Below, in pieces: positions 9,204 to 20,143 of a stretch of DNA of 64,000 nt. The position numbers and the translations under genes were made by a program. The notes below the pieces were generated by a model. It did no database searches and was not told where the DNA came from. It was given only the letters and a program-made list of their open reading frames with translations. Source of the stretch: Angomonas deanei (lineage: Eukaryota; Euglenozoa; Kinetoplastea; Trypanosomatida; Trypanosomatidae); assembly GCA_903995115.1 (NCBI GenBank), contig LR877165.1, positions 124,001-188,000 of the forward strand, in the 5' to 3' direction. The stretch's first letter is position 1. Each line of letters opens with the position of its first letter.

Positions 9204-12200
9204 TTATGACGCGGCATACAGTATTGGTTTTCTGCCAACCGGATTCTTCAGAAGATCGGCACTATCGTTGCGCATCACCTCCACTTTAGGAATGCGCACC
9301 TTTCCAATCTTTTCGGCCTCCTCTCGCGGCAGCTTGGCGAGGTCCTCCTTCATCTTGTTAATGGCGAATTGAGTGTAATCCACGAAGCGGCGGAGACTGC
9401 CGTTGCGGAGTTGGGTCCCCTCGATCGCCCCGAGCATGTTGAACACCCGCAGGGCATTCTTTAAAGCGGGCTTATCCGTATCCTCGGTCAACCCCAGGAC
9501 ACCGAGTGTCTGGCAGCTGCCTCCCAGTGCGCACTGGTAGATGCCCCTCTGCTTCTTTTCTAGGAACAGATACTTCTCGTACTGACCGCAGGTACCACTG
9601 GGGTCCATCGCAATGAGCAGACTACTCAAGGAAACATCGTCCTCTACCTCCTTTCCGTCGCCTGGGGAAATGTACTTGAATACAATGACAGCCAGGCAAA
9701 CCGCATCCTGAGTGGCGCACTCCGCCGCCGCCTTGGTCAGGGCGACCTCCAGCGCGCTGTCACTCTTCAGCACCTCCATTGGGGCATTCTCGAAGCATGG
9801 GCCAAAGAGGGGAGACGTCATGATCGCCCTCTTCTTGTAATCGTCGCCGGTCACAAAGTCCTTCACCGTCCCGTCGTCCTTCTGACCATAAATGTTATAG
9901 AACACCTCAGACCGCGCCGGCATCTTGGACAAGATGTTGCGAACCATGCGGCTGGCGAAGGCGAGGCACGCCTTGGAGCCGGGGGTCTCGCTCATGAGAA
10001 CGGCCGTGTTGTGCGCGGAGAGGGAAAGGTCAGTCATGTCATCCATCTTCACGGAGCGGATCGTGGCGGCGTTGTCGGGACGGGCCACCACCTCGGAGAA
10101 GGGCACATTCTCGCCGTTGGCCTTGATGTTGGTCTCATCCACCACCTCCACGGTATTGTTACCGCCGCTGCGACCCTTGGTGACGATCGCGACCGTCGCC
10201 AACCTGGAAGGGTTCTGAGAGGAGTGCGATTTTCCACCGCGGGACCGGGAGTTTTGGGAGGCCTGGCTATTCATCTGTTCATCCTTGTAGAAGGGCAGTG
10301 GCTGCTGGGGGTTCGAGAGCAGTCCCTTGTGGTCATTCAGCAAACTCTTGATGCGATCTGCCTTCGTCGTGAGGGTCACCTTTTCGCCAGAGTCCAACGA
10401 CGTACCAGAGAGGCGCTTCGCCGTGCGCTTGAGGCTCTCTTCGTTTTCGGTGATGAAATCATTCACGGAGCGGACGCTACTGGCCACCTTCACCTTACCA
10501 ATCTGGGAGAGTACCGTGGTCATCATCCTGGTCGAGGTGTCCACCTTCCCGTAACTAATGCAGCCGACGGTCCTCGAGGGGCCCTGGAGCGGTCCCTGGA
10601 AGAGACGCACGCGTGGGATGGAGGCGCGGTCGAGGACCTCCTTGTAGGGCATCGCCTGCGAACCACTCAAGGTGCAGACTAAGGAATTGACAAACAGCTT
10701 CCCCTTCGTCAGACGGCGAAGGAAGGCGTAGCCGACCATGAGGAGACTTCCGTTGCGAATGTCCGGCATGTAGTTGACAGCCCGGTCGAGTGCCCCTCTA
10801 ATCACATTCTCTACTTTTTCTTCCGAGTCCGCGAGGACAATCTCAATGTCCTCAATCTTGGAGTTGGCCAGAGGGGAGAGGTGCACGCGGAGGGCCTGAT
10901 CCTTGGAGGAGCCCGAGATCAGGTCCGTCTCCACGCGAGACTCCGATACAATGGCGAAGGCGAGGTCGACGTAGACCTTATCGCCGGACGACTTGTTGAC
11001 AAAGGCGGAGGAGACCGCCTTCTTGAAGTACATCCAGGCAGCCTCCTCGGCGCAGTGCACATCCAAGGCACTGGCGGCGAGGATGGCGCAGTTGTGCCCC
11101 TCGATAAAGTCCTTCTCCAGCTCCGCCATCACCACGCTCGGCTTGGTGCTCATGCCATCGCTCTTCTGTTCGTACTGCACCAGCTCATCGAAGGCAAATT
11201 CCGTACCGTCAATGGTGAGCGACGTCTCGCGGTTCGTGGGGCGGGGGACGAAACCGACCAGCTTGCACTTTTGGCTGTCTCTGCTGCCGGGCGCTGCATC
11301 CGACGGGGCCGAGTAGGTTGCTGGGAAGACCGTGGTGGGGTTCTTTAGGGCATCGGCGTAGTCGTTGGACATTTTCTGCATGGGCATGAGGTGCTTCATC
11401 AACGTTTGCTTGTCTTTGTCGGACGTCTTGGGGTCGTTCAGCACCGCCTGGCGCTGTTTGATCGTATCCTCCGTGAACTTGATGAACTCCCCAATGGAGC
11501 CCTTTCTCAGACGCCTACTCTTCAAGCCAGTGAGCTGCTTCTGCACTTGGAGCGCCTGAAGTACCTCCTGCTCGCTGTCAGAGCTGTGGACGGTGCAAAG
11601 CACCTTGGTGGAGCACGTTCCGCCGAGGGCATATCGGAAGGTGGGGCCGAGGGACGGCGCGTTGGACGCGGCGTCGGCGTACATTTTAGCGGACTGAAGT
11701 GGCACAGTGGAGGTCAAGAAGGAGCATGCGTAGCCGTCTCCGTCGAGCATGAAGAAGGCAACGACGATACAGTGGATAAGGACATCCTTCTCCCACTTGT
11801 TGCCGCAAGATTTCTTCGCCTTTTCGAGCAGACCGTCCAAATCCTTGGAGTTCTGGATGCGGTGCAGCTGGGTTCCCTCAATGACGGGGCCATACACAGG
11901 GGACGCAGATACGGTCGTCTCCGACCACTCGTGATCACCAATGGCGTCCTTGGACATGTTTCCTTTCATGAACGTAATGCCAGCTCGCATGGTCATGGTG
12001 TCGCACTTCATGGACGACACGCTCTCGACGGCCTCCCGGGTCGCCAGCCAGCAGGGGGAGTCAAACGGGCCTCTGGAAAACTTCTCGCTGTCAAACGACA
12101 GGAGGGCGCAGTTGTAGCCACGTGAAAACAGGGAACTGCCGCGTGCCAGCTCGGTGGATCCCACGCTAGTCGGGCCACCCGCACCTGGCTTCACCACCTC

Positions 12201-14423
12201 CGTAAAGTCGAACGTGGAGCCGCCAGAGGTGATCTGCGTTCCCTTCACCTTAAATGCCTTGCAGCTCGCCACTTCGGGGATCAGAATAGAGCTGATGCGT
12301 GTGTCGTCTGGAGTGTCCTCTTGGCCCTTGCCGGACTTGCTCACGTAGGCCTTGTTCACGTACACGCGAATATTCGCATTCGGGTCGTCAATCAACTTTT
12401 GCGAGTCCTCAATGATCATCTTCAGGCGCGCCTGCTCCGGCTGCCCAGCCTTCTTCTCGTACTCCTGCTGCGTGAAATTGATAAAACGACGCACGTTACC
12501 ACTTCTAGGGGGTGAGTTCTTGATTTTACCCAACTTTTCGAATTCCTGCACCGACGGGCCGCAGGCGGAGTTGGAGTCCTGGATCAGCATGACAGCGGAG
12601 GTAAAGCAGGACCCACCAAAGACTTGACGAAAGACGCCGGCGTACATTTGCTTCGAGTTGGCGGCAATATCGTTAAAGGTCTTTGGGCCGTCGCTGCTGA
12701 CTAAAATGTTAAACGCCGAGACGGCCACATCGCGCTCTCCGCCCTTCTTCTCCGGCTCCTGGACTCGCTTCACCAGCGCCGTGCACAGGATCAGCTTGTC
12801 TGCCGGGGTGCTGTTGGCGAGGCCCTCGGCTACGCTAGAGCTGAACTGCTCCACGTTGGTGGGGCTCTTGGCGTCAATGTTGCAGACCGTGGGGCCAACG
12901 AGGGGGGAACCGCCAGGCTCCATAGCGGCAAAGGTGGAACCCGACTTCAGCAGGTCCCTCACCTCCAAATCTTTGAGGGACACCACGTTGAGCTGGAAGG
13001 AGAACTTGGCCTTCTTCTTCTGTTCCTCGGACTGAATGCGGTCGAACAGCTGCTTGATCACATTGCGCAGAAACATGGGAACCGACTTCTCGGACTTTCC
13101 GTCGTCGCATAGAAGGATGGCGGCCGCGTGTCCAACGACAACGTGATCTAAGGTTTCGCCAACGCACTTCACAGGAACATCGACCTTTGTATCACACTCC
13201 ACGACTTCGGTCACCCTAGCCGTCGTCTTTCCTACCGTCAGCTCATTTGCCGTGTGCTTGATCGACGTGCTGGAGGTCTTGTGCAGTAGAACGGCGGTGT
13301 GAACACCGGAGTTCACATTTAAATGGGACGTCTTGTTGGACTTGGGGGAGGTGGGCACACTCACGTCACCGCGGGACTTTTGGGAAACATTCGACTTATC
13401 GGCCTGTGACTGCTGCGACGTACCATCGTTGACCTGACTCTTCTTGCTGGCCGCGCTGGGCGAGGCACTTTTCGCGGTAGCGCGGGTGCCGGCGCTGGAG
13501 GTCTCACCGAAGCCGCGGGTTTGCCTGGGACCGGTGCTGCCAATGCTGTTGGAACTGCCCTGGCTTCGGAAGGAGTTATGCATGCTGTTTCTCATATCCA
13601 TGAAAGCACTGGGGCGGGAGCTCAGGCCGGACTGGCCGAGTCCGTTCCCAAGACCAGACTGGAAGGTGTACGAGAAGGGGACGTCGGCCTTGCGGACGAC
13701 ACCAAGGGCGGTGTGGGGCTGGTAGCTCTCATACATGCTACCCATCCCATACATGGAACCTACAATACTGCCCATGTCACTTCCTCCGTACAGACTGCCG
13801 CCCGTACCGTACAAGTTACCGGTGCTGCCGAACATGGATCCGCCGTACAAACTGCCACCAAAGTGGCCGCCCCGGCCGCTGGGACCGGATAGCATTTGTC
13901 CGTAGATGGAGCCCATGATGGGGTCGCCCATAATGGAAGAGACTGGCATCATGCTGAAACTGTACTGCGAGCCATTGCTCTGCCCCGAGAAGCTGTTCCC
14001 ACCATACGCTGAGCCGCCCATTCCGTAGCCGCTCATTCCACCGTTCATCGACTGACCTCCCATACCGTACATGGAGCTGGGACCGCCCATGCCATACATG
14101 GACCCGCCGCCGGGCGCCCCTCCCATACCGTACATGGAGTTACCGCCAGGGGCACCACCCATGCCGTACATGGAATTGCCGCCGCCCATTCCCATAGGGC
14201 CACCCATAGGGCCACCCATGCCCATCGGACCGCCACCCATACCATTGTTCATCTGGCCAGCGGGTGCGCCCGACTTGTTGGCGGAGGCAGCCGGTGCGGC
14301 ACTCTTGTTGCCAGTGGAGGCGGCCGGCGCGGCGCCCTTCTGTTGGGTGTTGGAGTTGGCCGTCTTAGCGGCGCCCGATTGTGGCGCCGCTTTCGTAGAC
14401 GGTTTGGTTTGTTTGGAGCTCAT
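9204..14423 (-). CDS. Giant protein with Met/Gly/Tyr-rich tail and four tandem degenerate kinesin-like units (1739 aa)
   Basis: The ATG at 14423 follows a textbook acceptor, TTTTTTCTTTTAG, by only a few bases. Residues 1-55 are Ala/Ser/Lys-rich. Residues 57-240 are GPMGMGG and NSMYGMGG repeats, and 240-360 are Ser-rich. Four units follow at about 365-715, 725-1045, 1060-1380 and 1395-1735. Landmarks include VVVGHAAAILL and FIEGHNCAIL at the GYN strand, VRDLL in unit 1, SPLFGP and SPVYGP loops, ALGGxCxT in units 2 and 4, and GSLRRFV, GSIGEFI and GNVRRFI after the last helix. Unit ends carry LKNP-type motifs (ALKNPTTVFP, LLKNPVGRKP). No P-loop, SSRSH or DxxGxE motif is seen in any unit. The frame is unbroken over 5.2 kb, so the domains are under selection. 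Probable structural protein; compartment unknown. Confidence 0.88.
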   Translation of the reverse strand: MSSKQTKPSTKAAPQSGAAKTANSNTQQKGAAPAASTGNKSAAPAASANKSGAPAGQMNNGMGGGPMGMGGPMGGPMGMGGGNSMYGMGGAPGGNSMYGMGGAPGGGSMYGMGGPSSMYGMGGQSMNGGMSGYGMGGSAYGGNSFSGQSNGSQYSFSMMPVSSIMGDPIMGSIYGQMLSGPSGRGGHFGGSLYGGSMFGSTGNLYGTGGSLYGGSDMGSIVGSMYGMGSMYESYQPHTALGVVRKADVPFSYTFQSGLGNGLGQSGLSSRPSAFMDMRNSMHNSFRSQGSSNSIGSTGPRQTRGFGETSSAGTRATAKSASPSAASKKSQVNDGTSQQSQADKSNVSQKSRGDVSVPTSPKSNKTSHLNVNSGVHTAVLLHKTSSTSIKHTANELTVGKTTARVTEVVECDTKVDVPVKCVGETLDHVVVGHAAAILLCDDGKSEKSVPMFLRNVIKQLFDRIQSEEQKKKAKFSFQLNVVSLKDLEVRDLLKSGSTFAAMEPGGSPLVGPTVCNIDAKSPTNVEQFSSSVAEGLANSTPADKLILCTALVKRVQEPEKKGGERDVAVSAFNILVSSDGPKTFNDIAANSKQMYAGVFRQVFGGSCFTSAVMLIQDSNSACGPSVQEFEKLGKIKNSPPRSGNVRRFINFTQQEYEKKAGQPEQARLKMIIEDSQKLIDDPNANIRVYVNKAYVSKSGKGQEDTPDDTRISSILIPEVASCKAFKVKGTQITSGGSTFDFTEVVKPGAGGPTSVGSTELARGSSLFSRGYNCALLSFDSEKFSRGPFDSPCWLATREAVESVSSMKCDTMTMRAGITFMKGNMSKDAIGDHEWSETTVSASPVYGPVIEGTQLHRIQNSKDLDGLLEKAKKSCGNKWEKDVLIHCIVVAFFMLDGDGYACSFLTSTVPLQSAKMYADAASNAPSLGPTFRYALGGTCSTKVLCTVHSSDSEQEVLQALQVQKQLTGLKSRRLRKGSIGEFIKFTEDTIKQRQAVLNDPKTSDKDKQTLMKHLMPMQKMSNDYADALKNPTTVFPATYSAPSDAAPGSRDSQKCKLVGFVPRPTNRETSLTIDGTEFAFDELVQYEQKSDGMSTKPSVVMAELEKDFIEGHNCAILAASALDVHCAEEAAWMYFKKAVSSAFVNKSSGDKVYVDLAFAIVSESRVETDLISGSSKDQALRVHLSPLANSKIEDIEIVLADSEEKVENVIRGALDRAVNYMPDIRNGSLLMVGYAFLRRLTKGKLFVNSLVCTLSGSQAMPYKEVLDRASIPRVRLFQGPLQGPSRTVGCISYGKVDTSTRMMTTVLSQIGKVKVASSVRSVNDFITENEESLKRTAKRLSGTSLDSGEKVTLTTKADRIKSLLNDHKGLLSNPQQPLPFYKDEQMNSQASQNSRSRGGKSHSSQNPSRLATVAIVTKGRSGGNNTVEVVDETNIKANGENVPFSEVVARPDNAATIRSVKMDDMTDLSLSAHNTAVLMSETPGSKACLAFASRMVRNILSKMPARSEVFYNIYGQKDDGTVKDFVTGDDYKKRAIMTSPLFGPCFENAPMEVLKSDSALEVALTKAAAECATQDAVCLAVIVFKYISPGDGKEVEDDVSLSSLLIAMDPSGTCGQYEKYLFLEKKQRGIYQCALGGSCQTLGVLGLTEDTDKPALKNALRVFNMLGAIEGTQLRNGSLRRFVDYTQFAINKMKEDLAKLPREEAEKIGKVRIPKVEVMRNDSADLLKNPVGRKPILYAAS
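13704..14255 (-). repeat. In-gene repeat coding GPMGMGG / NSMYGMGGAPGG
   Basis: Short tandem repeats in the N-terminal tail of the gene at 9204-14423. They share the S-M-Y-G-M-G-G core with the tails of the genes at 1-798 and 15016-19639. Confidence 0.85.
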
Positions 14424-15015
14424 TATTGCTAAAAGAAAAAACTAACTTGGTGAAAAATCTTTTTTGCAACTTGAAGAACTTTGAAAAAGAGGTGAGAGGA
14501 GAGAAAAACAAAACCGTAAAAGATGCTCGCCTCCTCCTGATCCGCGGCAACATTACACGCGGGTGATTCAACGCCAACAAACGTTTGACAGTCACACGGG
14601 AAACCCCGTACGCACAGAGTAATACGCCAGCTATAAACAATAAGAAAAATAAAACAAGAAACATTCAACACAGGGAAGGGGATTTCAAGGGGAAGGGGAA
14701 ATATACAACAGAAAGCATTCGCCAACAACATTTATCATACTGTCTTCATATATTATTTTTTTGTTTGTTTGTTTTACTTCGTTTCAGTATTCTCATCATT
14801 ATTATAATTGTTTTTCAAGGAAGCGAGTAAACGCCATTACATTTAAACTAAAAGAAAAAAAAAAAACAATATTTTATTTTTACATCATTTGCTTGTTCAC
14901 CTAATACTTTATTTTTTATTTTATTTTTTGGATCTTATTCATTCAAGCAAATTCACACTTTTCTCATTCGTTAAGCGTCGTTCACTCCTCATTTGTTTTG
15001 ATCTGCGCTTCCAAC
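14424..15015. other. Intergenic spacer, 592 bases
   Basis: No gene supported. T-rich on the minus strand next to the 14423 start, and A/T-rich on both strands around 14750-14940. Confidence 0.6.
14429..14441 (-). promoter_or_regulatory. Predicted spliced-leader acceptor for the 14423 gene
   Basis: The minus strand reads TTTTTTCTTTTAG and then CAATA before the ATG. A pyrimidine tract ending in AG a few bases from a start codon is the standard kinetoplastid trans-splice acceptor layout. Confidence 0.65.
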
Positions 15016-18000
15016 TTAGAATCCCTCGGGAATCTCTCTAGGATTTGCCAGCACTGCGTCGAGGATGGGGATCTGTCTGCGGACCTTCTCGATGTGGGCC
15101 TTATTGCGTTCGCGGGTTTCTTCGTCCTCATCGGTGTTGGCGCTCTCCATCTGGGACACGAGCTTTGTCGACAGCATCTTGCCGCGCTTCACGCTGCCTA
15201 AGCGCTCACGGTTCTCCATTCCTCGGATAGACGAGGCAATGTTCGCTAGCGCGAGGCAGCCCTCGTCCACGGGGGATTTGGTGTAGCCCTGCGCAACGAC
15301 GGTGAAGCAGGGTCCGCTAATCGCGTAGTTCAGCAAGCCGCGGCTGCCCTTGTTGTCGAGGGCCTTACGGTAGAGCGCGTACTCACCGGGGCACATGACA
15401 GACAAGAAGCTGGACACAATGACATCGTCTTCCTCGGGCTTGGGGGTCACGAGCAACAGCTGCAGGACAACGTACGCGCGGTTCTCGCCGCACACCTTCA
15501 GGCTACCGCCCATCAGCTTGACGAACTCCTCTACACTGGAAACCTTCACCCGGGTGGAACCCTCGAGGTGGGGGCCCAGCAGCCCAGAGGCACCAAAACG
15601 GGCCGGCTGGAAAGAGCTGTCGGGGTTGAGGCGTATCCTTGAACTTCTCCTCACGCTCCACATAGGCGGAGATGGACAGGTACAGATCGCTGTTGGGGTC
15701 GAGCTTACTAATCGTGGAGCGCACCGTGCGGTCCACCATCTCCAAACTCGCCGCGGAGCCGCGTGTATCGGCGGTTAACAGAGCCACGTTGTGACCAGAG
15801 AGGAACTTGTCGCGGAGCTCATCAAGAGCGGTGAAGCGGACGGAGGTGCTTCTGGTTTCGCGCTTCATCACTTCATCCACTTCGAACTCCTTCTTGCCTT
15901 CCACGTCGGTGATAATCATCTTACCGCCCTCAGCCTCCACAGACCAGCCCTCGAGCGGGGTGAGGTCTTGGCGGAGCTGTTCGGTAATGACAGCGACGAA
16001 CTTGGGCTTGATCTTGGCATCGGTCTGCTCGCTCTGGTTGGACTTATCCGCCGCCTTCACGTCCTTGGGAGACAGCTCGCGCTTCTTGTCGGAGGAGGGG
16101 GTGACCGCCTTCCCACTGGGCTTCTCGCCCTGTTGGGCGGAGGACGGGGTGGCGCGCACCAGACGGCCGGAGGAACCATGCCTCAACGCGGGGGCAGGGG
16201 CTGCACCACCACGGGGGGGCTCCTCACGTCCCTCAGGGGCGGCGTAGGAGACGGGGTCGACGTTCTTCGGGTCCTTCAGTAGGTTGGAGTAATCCGTGAG
16301 GCTGGTCTTCATGCGCGCGAGGCTGTTCTCCACCTCACTCTTCTCCTTCGGGTCGGTGGCCTCGTTCGCCCTCTGGCTCATCCTGGTAATGTTCGTGGCG
16401 CCATACGACACATAATTCTTGACGCTACCGCGGTGAGCCTTGGTGGGCTTGCGTCCCTTCGAAAGGGCACGTTGCGCCAACAGGCAGGCGTCCACGCTGG
16501 ACTGATCACTCTTGGCGGAGAGGGAAATCAACGCGGTACAGGAAGAGGGGCCACCGATAACATCCGTGAAGAGAGAGCGGGACTGTCCCTTTGTTCCTTC
16601 GGCGGCGGAGACGACCGGATCGAACGACGTCAAGCCAATGGTGGTCAAGGAACCCAAAATCACGTCGTCTGCCGTCAACTTCTTGAGAACGGCGGAGGCA
16701 TACAGGTAGCTTCCCTCGTTCTTGGCCAACACGGGCGCAGCGACTTGGAGGGCGCCGTCGACGGCGCTGTCGACTTCGGAGCTCTTGAGAATCTTCTTCG
16801 ATCGGGTGTTCAGCACGACGCAGTTCAGCATCGGGGAGTTACCAACGACAAGAGGGGCGGTCGCAACCGTACCACTGACGGCATCACACAGCACCTCTCC
16901 GTCCTTCACGACACTCATGTGGAAGATAATCTCCGAGTGGGTGCAGTCCTTGGAGCCGAGGGCGTCTCTCATCATCGACTTGGTAAAGTACCACAGGGCC
17001 TGGGAGGGGAGGGCCTTGTTCGGAATGAGGTCAATACCAATGATGCACGTGCGCATACCAGCGGCGTAGACGGCGCCCAATCGGGCGATATCCGCCGAGT
17101 CAATTGGTCCTGGGGCGGTTCTCTGGATGCACTCCTCCACCTCGAACGCCTTCTTCTCTCCGCCAACCTCAATCTCCACGGAGCCGGTGACGGCATCCTT
17201 GGGGGCACCCTCCACATAGGCGAGACGGTGAAGAGAGGAGAACGGGGCGACGTTGTCTGGCTTGTCGCTGGGTTTGTTCACGTTCGAAGCCGGGGTGGCG
17301 GCGGGGGCCTGCACGTTCGGGGCCGCGCGAGACTTAGACTGAGGGCTTGCGCTGGAATTCCGCGCAATGGGATAGAGCTTCGGCTCGCTGTCGGGGTTCT
17401 TCATGAGCTCCTTGGCATCCGCCAGTAATCCCTTCAGCCTGTCCAGCATGAACTTCATGTCCGCGCCCTTCTCGCTCGACTCGATCTTCTTATACTGCGC
17501 CTCAGAGAAGGTCAGAAACCTAGACACGCTCCCGCTTCGTAAATCCATGTTGGTCTTGGCAGAAATCGCCGTCACCGCCTTCACGGTCGCCGTCTCATCC
17601 GCGGCGTCCTCCTTCTTTCCGCTCAAGTTCGCCACAACGGACGCCCGGTTGGCGCCGCCGACGCACGACTTCACGAGGAGCATGGGAACGCGCTGGTCAT
17701 CTCCGCCGTTCACGGCCTCCATGAGCTCGACGCTGGAGATGATAAACACGGAGAGGCCGCAAACGTAGAGCTCGTCGCCCTTGGTGAAACTAGAAACGGT
17801 ATTGATGTAGCCAATCTCCTCGGGCTTGATGCTCTTGGGGATAAACTTCGCCACGTGCGCCTCGACCTCCGCCTCCTTCTTCGTCACCTCCTTCTTCAGG
17901 CCCATGATAGAGGGGCCAAAGATGGGGTTGGAGCCAAAGACCGCATCCTTCGCCTCACCACCGGGGGCGAGGATATCGGTGTACTTCTTGGGGGTGGGCA

Positions 18001-19639
18001 TGATCGCACCGGAGGTGGTAATCTTCCAGCTGGACGCGACCTTTCCCAGTTTCTCGGTGAAAGCCTTGTAGAACGACTTCAGCACATTGTTCGTCAGGTC
18101 CAAGCTTCCCTTCTTCTCGAACAGGAACACACTAGAGTTGTGTCCAAGCGCGATGTGGTCCACAATATCCTTGAGAACAGCGGACTTCTGGGCATCCTTC
18201 ATCGTATCGGCCGTCAGGATCTCGGTTGGCTTGCTGGTTTGGTCCTTGTCGTTTTCATCCTTCAGCGTCAGCGTACCGCTCTTGGCAGACACACGTGACT
18301 TGTTCGCGCCATCAATGTAGACCAAACTTTGGATCGTATTCTTACCATCCACTCCGGTGGATTCGTCCTTGTCACCGGCGAGGGAGATACCACCGCGGCT
18401 CTTGGACTCGCTGGCGCCGTCCTTGGACTTGGCATCCGACTTGGCGTCCGACTTGGCGTCCGATTTGGCGTCGGCACCGTCCTTCGTGGAGGCGGAGGAC
18501 TTGGCGTCGGCGGCGGAGGTAGCAGACTTGGAGTCCGCACCACGGCTCTGGGAGTCCGCCGCGCTGGAGCTCTCTTCCGTGCTCTTCACGAGCTTGCTGC
18601 CTCGGGAGCTCTGCGACATTTCCCTCGCCTTCGGTGGGCCAAACTCAAAATCGCGGTCGCGGAGGTTACGTCTGGAGATGGTGCCCGCCTGGGGGGCGAA
18701 CATGCCGTAAATGCTGCCGAACTGGCTGGTGGGCGCACCACCGCCGTACATGGAGCCGCCGTACAGACTGCCACCACCGTAAGACATGAAGCTGCCGCCG
18801 CCATACATACTGCCGTACATGGAGCCGGGGCCGCCCATGCCGTACATGGAGCCTGGGCCGCCCATGCCGTACATGGAGCCCATAGGACCCATCATGCTGC
18901 CCATGGGACCACCCATACCGTACATAGAGCCCATAGGACCCATCATGCTGCCCATACCGTACATGGAACCGGGGCCGCCCATGCCATACATGGAGCCCAT
19001 GGGCCCCATCATACTGCCCATGCCACCCATGCCGCCCATCTGGGAGCCGTAACCGCCCATACCGCCCATCTGGGAACCCATGCCACCCATACCGCCCATC
19101 TGAGAGCCGTAACCGCCCATGTCGCCCATCTGGGAGCCCATACCGCCCATACCACCCATCTGAGAGCCGTAGCCACCCATGCCGCCCATCTGGGAGTTCA
19201 TACCACCCATCTGGGAGCCGTAGCCACCAGTGCCGTACATGGAAGTGTTCTGGCCAGCCGCACCGTACATGGAGGATCCGCCTTTATTCATGTCGTTCCC
19301 GTACATGGAATTTGGCTGACCCGCCTGGGAGGGTTGACCGGCGGTCTTGGCGTTGTTCTGCGCAGGCGCGGCAGGGGTCTTGCTCGTCGAGCCCGCCGGG
19401 GCGCCCTTGTTGGGGGCCTGACTGGGGGCGGAAGGGTTCGCCGCAGCGGACTTGGGGGTCGTGCTGCTGGGGGCGGTGGGGTTGGCGGCTCCGTTCGCAG
19501 GAGGGGCGCCAGTGGCGGGGGTGGTGGACTTCTCTTCCTTGGCGTCCTTCTTCTTGGACTTGTCCGCGGAGGTCGCCCTGGAGCTGGAGGAGGAGTCCTT
19601 CTTGCTCTTGGATTTAGACTTATCTTCCTTCTTAGCCAT
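15016..19639 (-). CDS. Giant protein with SQMGGM/SMYGMG tail and three degenerate kinesin-like units; frame break near 15635
   Basis: From the ATG at 19639 (MAKKEDKSKSK) a Ser/Lys-rich head, an Ala/Pro-rich stretch, about 190 residues of SQMGGMG and SMYGMGG repeats (111-300) and SDAKSDAK repeats near 390-410 lead into units at about 435-775, 810-1145 and 1215-1540. Unit 3 starts well (EFEVDEV, FLSGHNVALL). Just after the residues VEREEKFKDT, near 15628-15645, homology moves to the +1 frame, which runs to 15016 and completes the unit (LLGPHLEG, IVSSFLSVM, AISGPCFTV, GSVKRG, end LANPREIPEGF). The original frame goes on to 15503 with unrelated Pro-rich sequence. One extra base, or two missing, explains it; assembly error is likely, a real mutation possible. 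With the break ignored, about 1540 residues. The tail is nearly the same as that of the gene at 1-798, so the two are recent paralogues. Confidence 0.82.
18740..19309 (-). repeat. In-gene repeat coding SQMGGMGGYG then SMMGPMGSMYGMGGPG
   Basis: Two repeat types in series: first G-S-Q-M-G-G-M-G-G-Y, then S-M-M-G-P-M-G-S-M-Y-G-M-G-G. The long plus-strand frame (18329-19672) is the mirror of this repeat and not a gene. Confidence 0.88.
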
Positions 19640-20143
19640 TGTTTAAAAGGTTATAGAATTCGGTTGGTTTAAAAAGGATTTTTTTTGGATTAAAAGTACA
19701 GGTGTTCTATTGACAAAGTGTTCAATAAAAACTGTCGTACAATCACTTGATAAGGTTAGTAGAGAAGAACCTAAAGGCGAAAAGAGAGGAATAAAAAAAA
19801 TAAACCTTTGCACAGAGAGGAAAAAAAAAAAAGATGGAAAGGAAACATGAAATGAATCACGGATGCGCAACGCCAATCAAAAAAAAAAAAAAGAGAATTT
19901 TGTGGACAATGGTAGTGGTTGTGCGTTTCTTTCGTCGGGAATACATCAAATATGCGTTCTACGTATGTTTGTTGCGACCAACAAATACTATGGTCTATTG
20001 AAATTACGCATAGAAAAGGGTCCGACACAAAATATCGAGGGGAAAAAAAAAAGAATGTAAAAACAGCCAACATCAAAAACAAAAACAGGTAACAATAATA
20101 AAATAGTAGTAATAATAATGAAAAAAAAAAAGCGGAACGCTCT
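19640..20143. other. Intergenic spacer, 504 bases
   Basis: No gene supported. Purine-rich on the plus strand around 19790-19900 and 20040-20130, that is pyrimidine tracts in the transcript. Confidence 0.6.

Noticed and set aside
15503-15635. Pro-rich C-terminus of the unshifted frame of the 15016-19639 gene
   Set aside because: The kinesin-like unit continues in the +1 frame, so this stretch is an out-of-frame artefact of the break.
18329-19672. Long plus-strand frame of 447 codons
   Set aside because: It is the antisense of the Gly/Met/Tyr repeat and Ser/Ala-rich tail of the minus-strand gene; the product is His/Ala/Thr repeats with no kin, and no plus-strand gene is supported anywhere.
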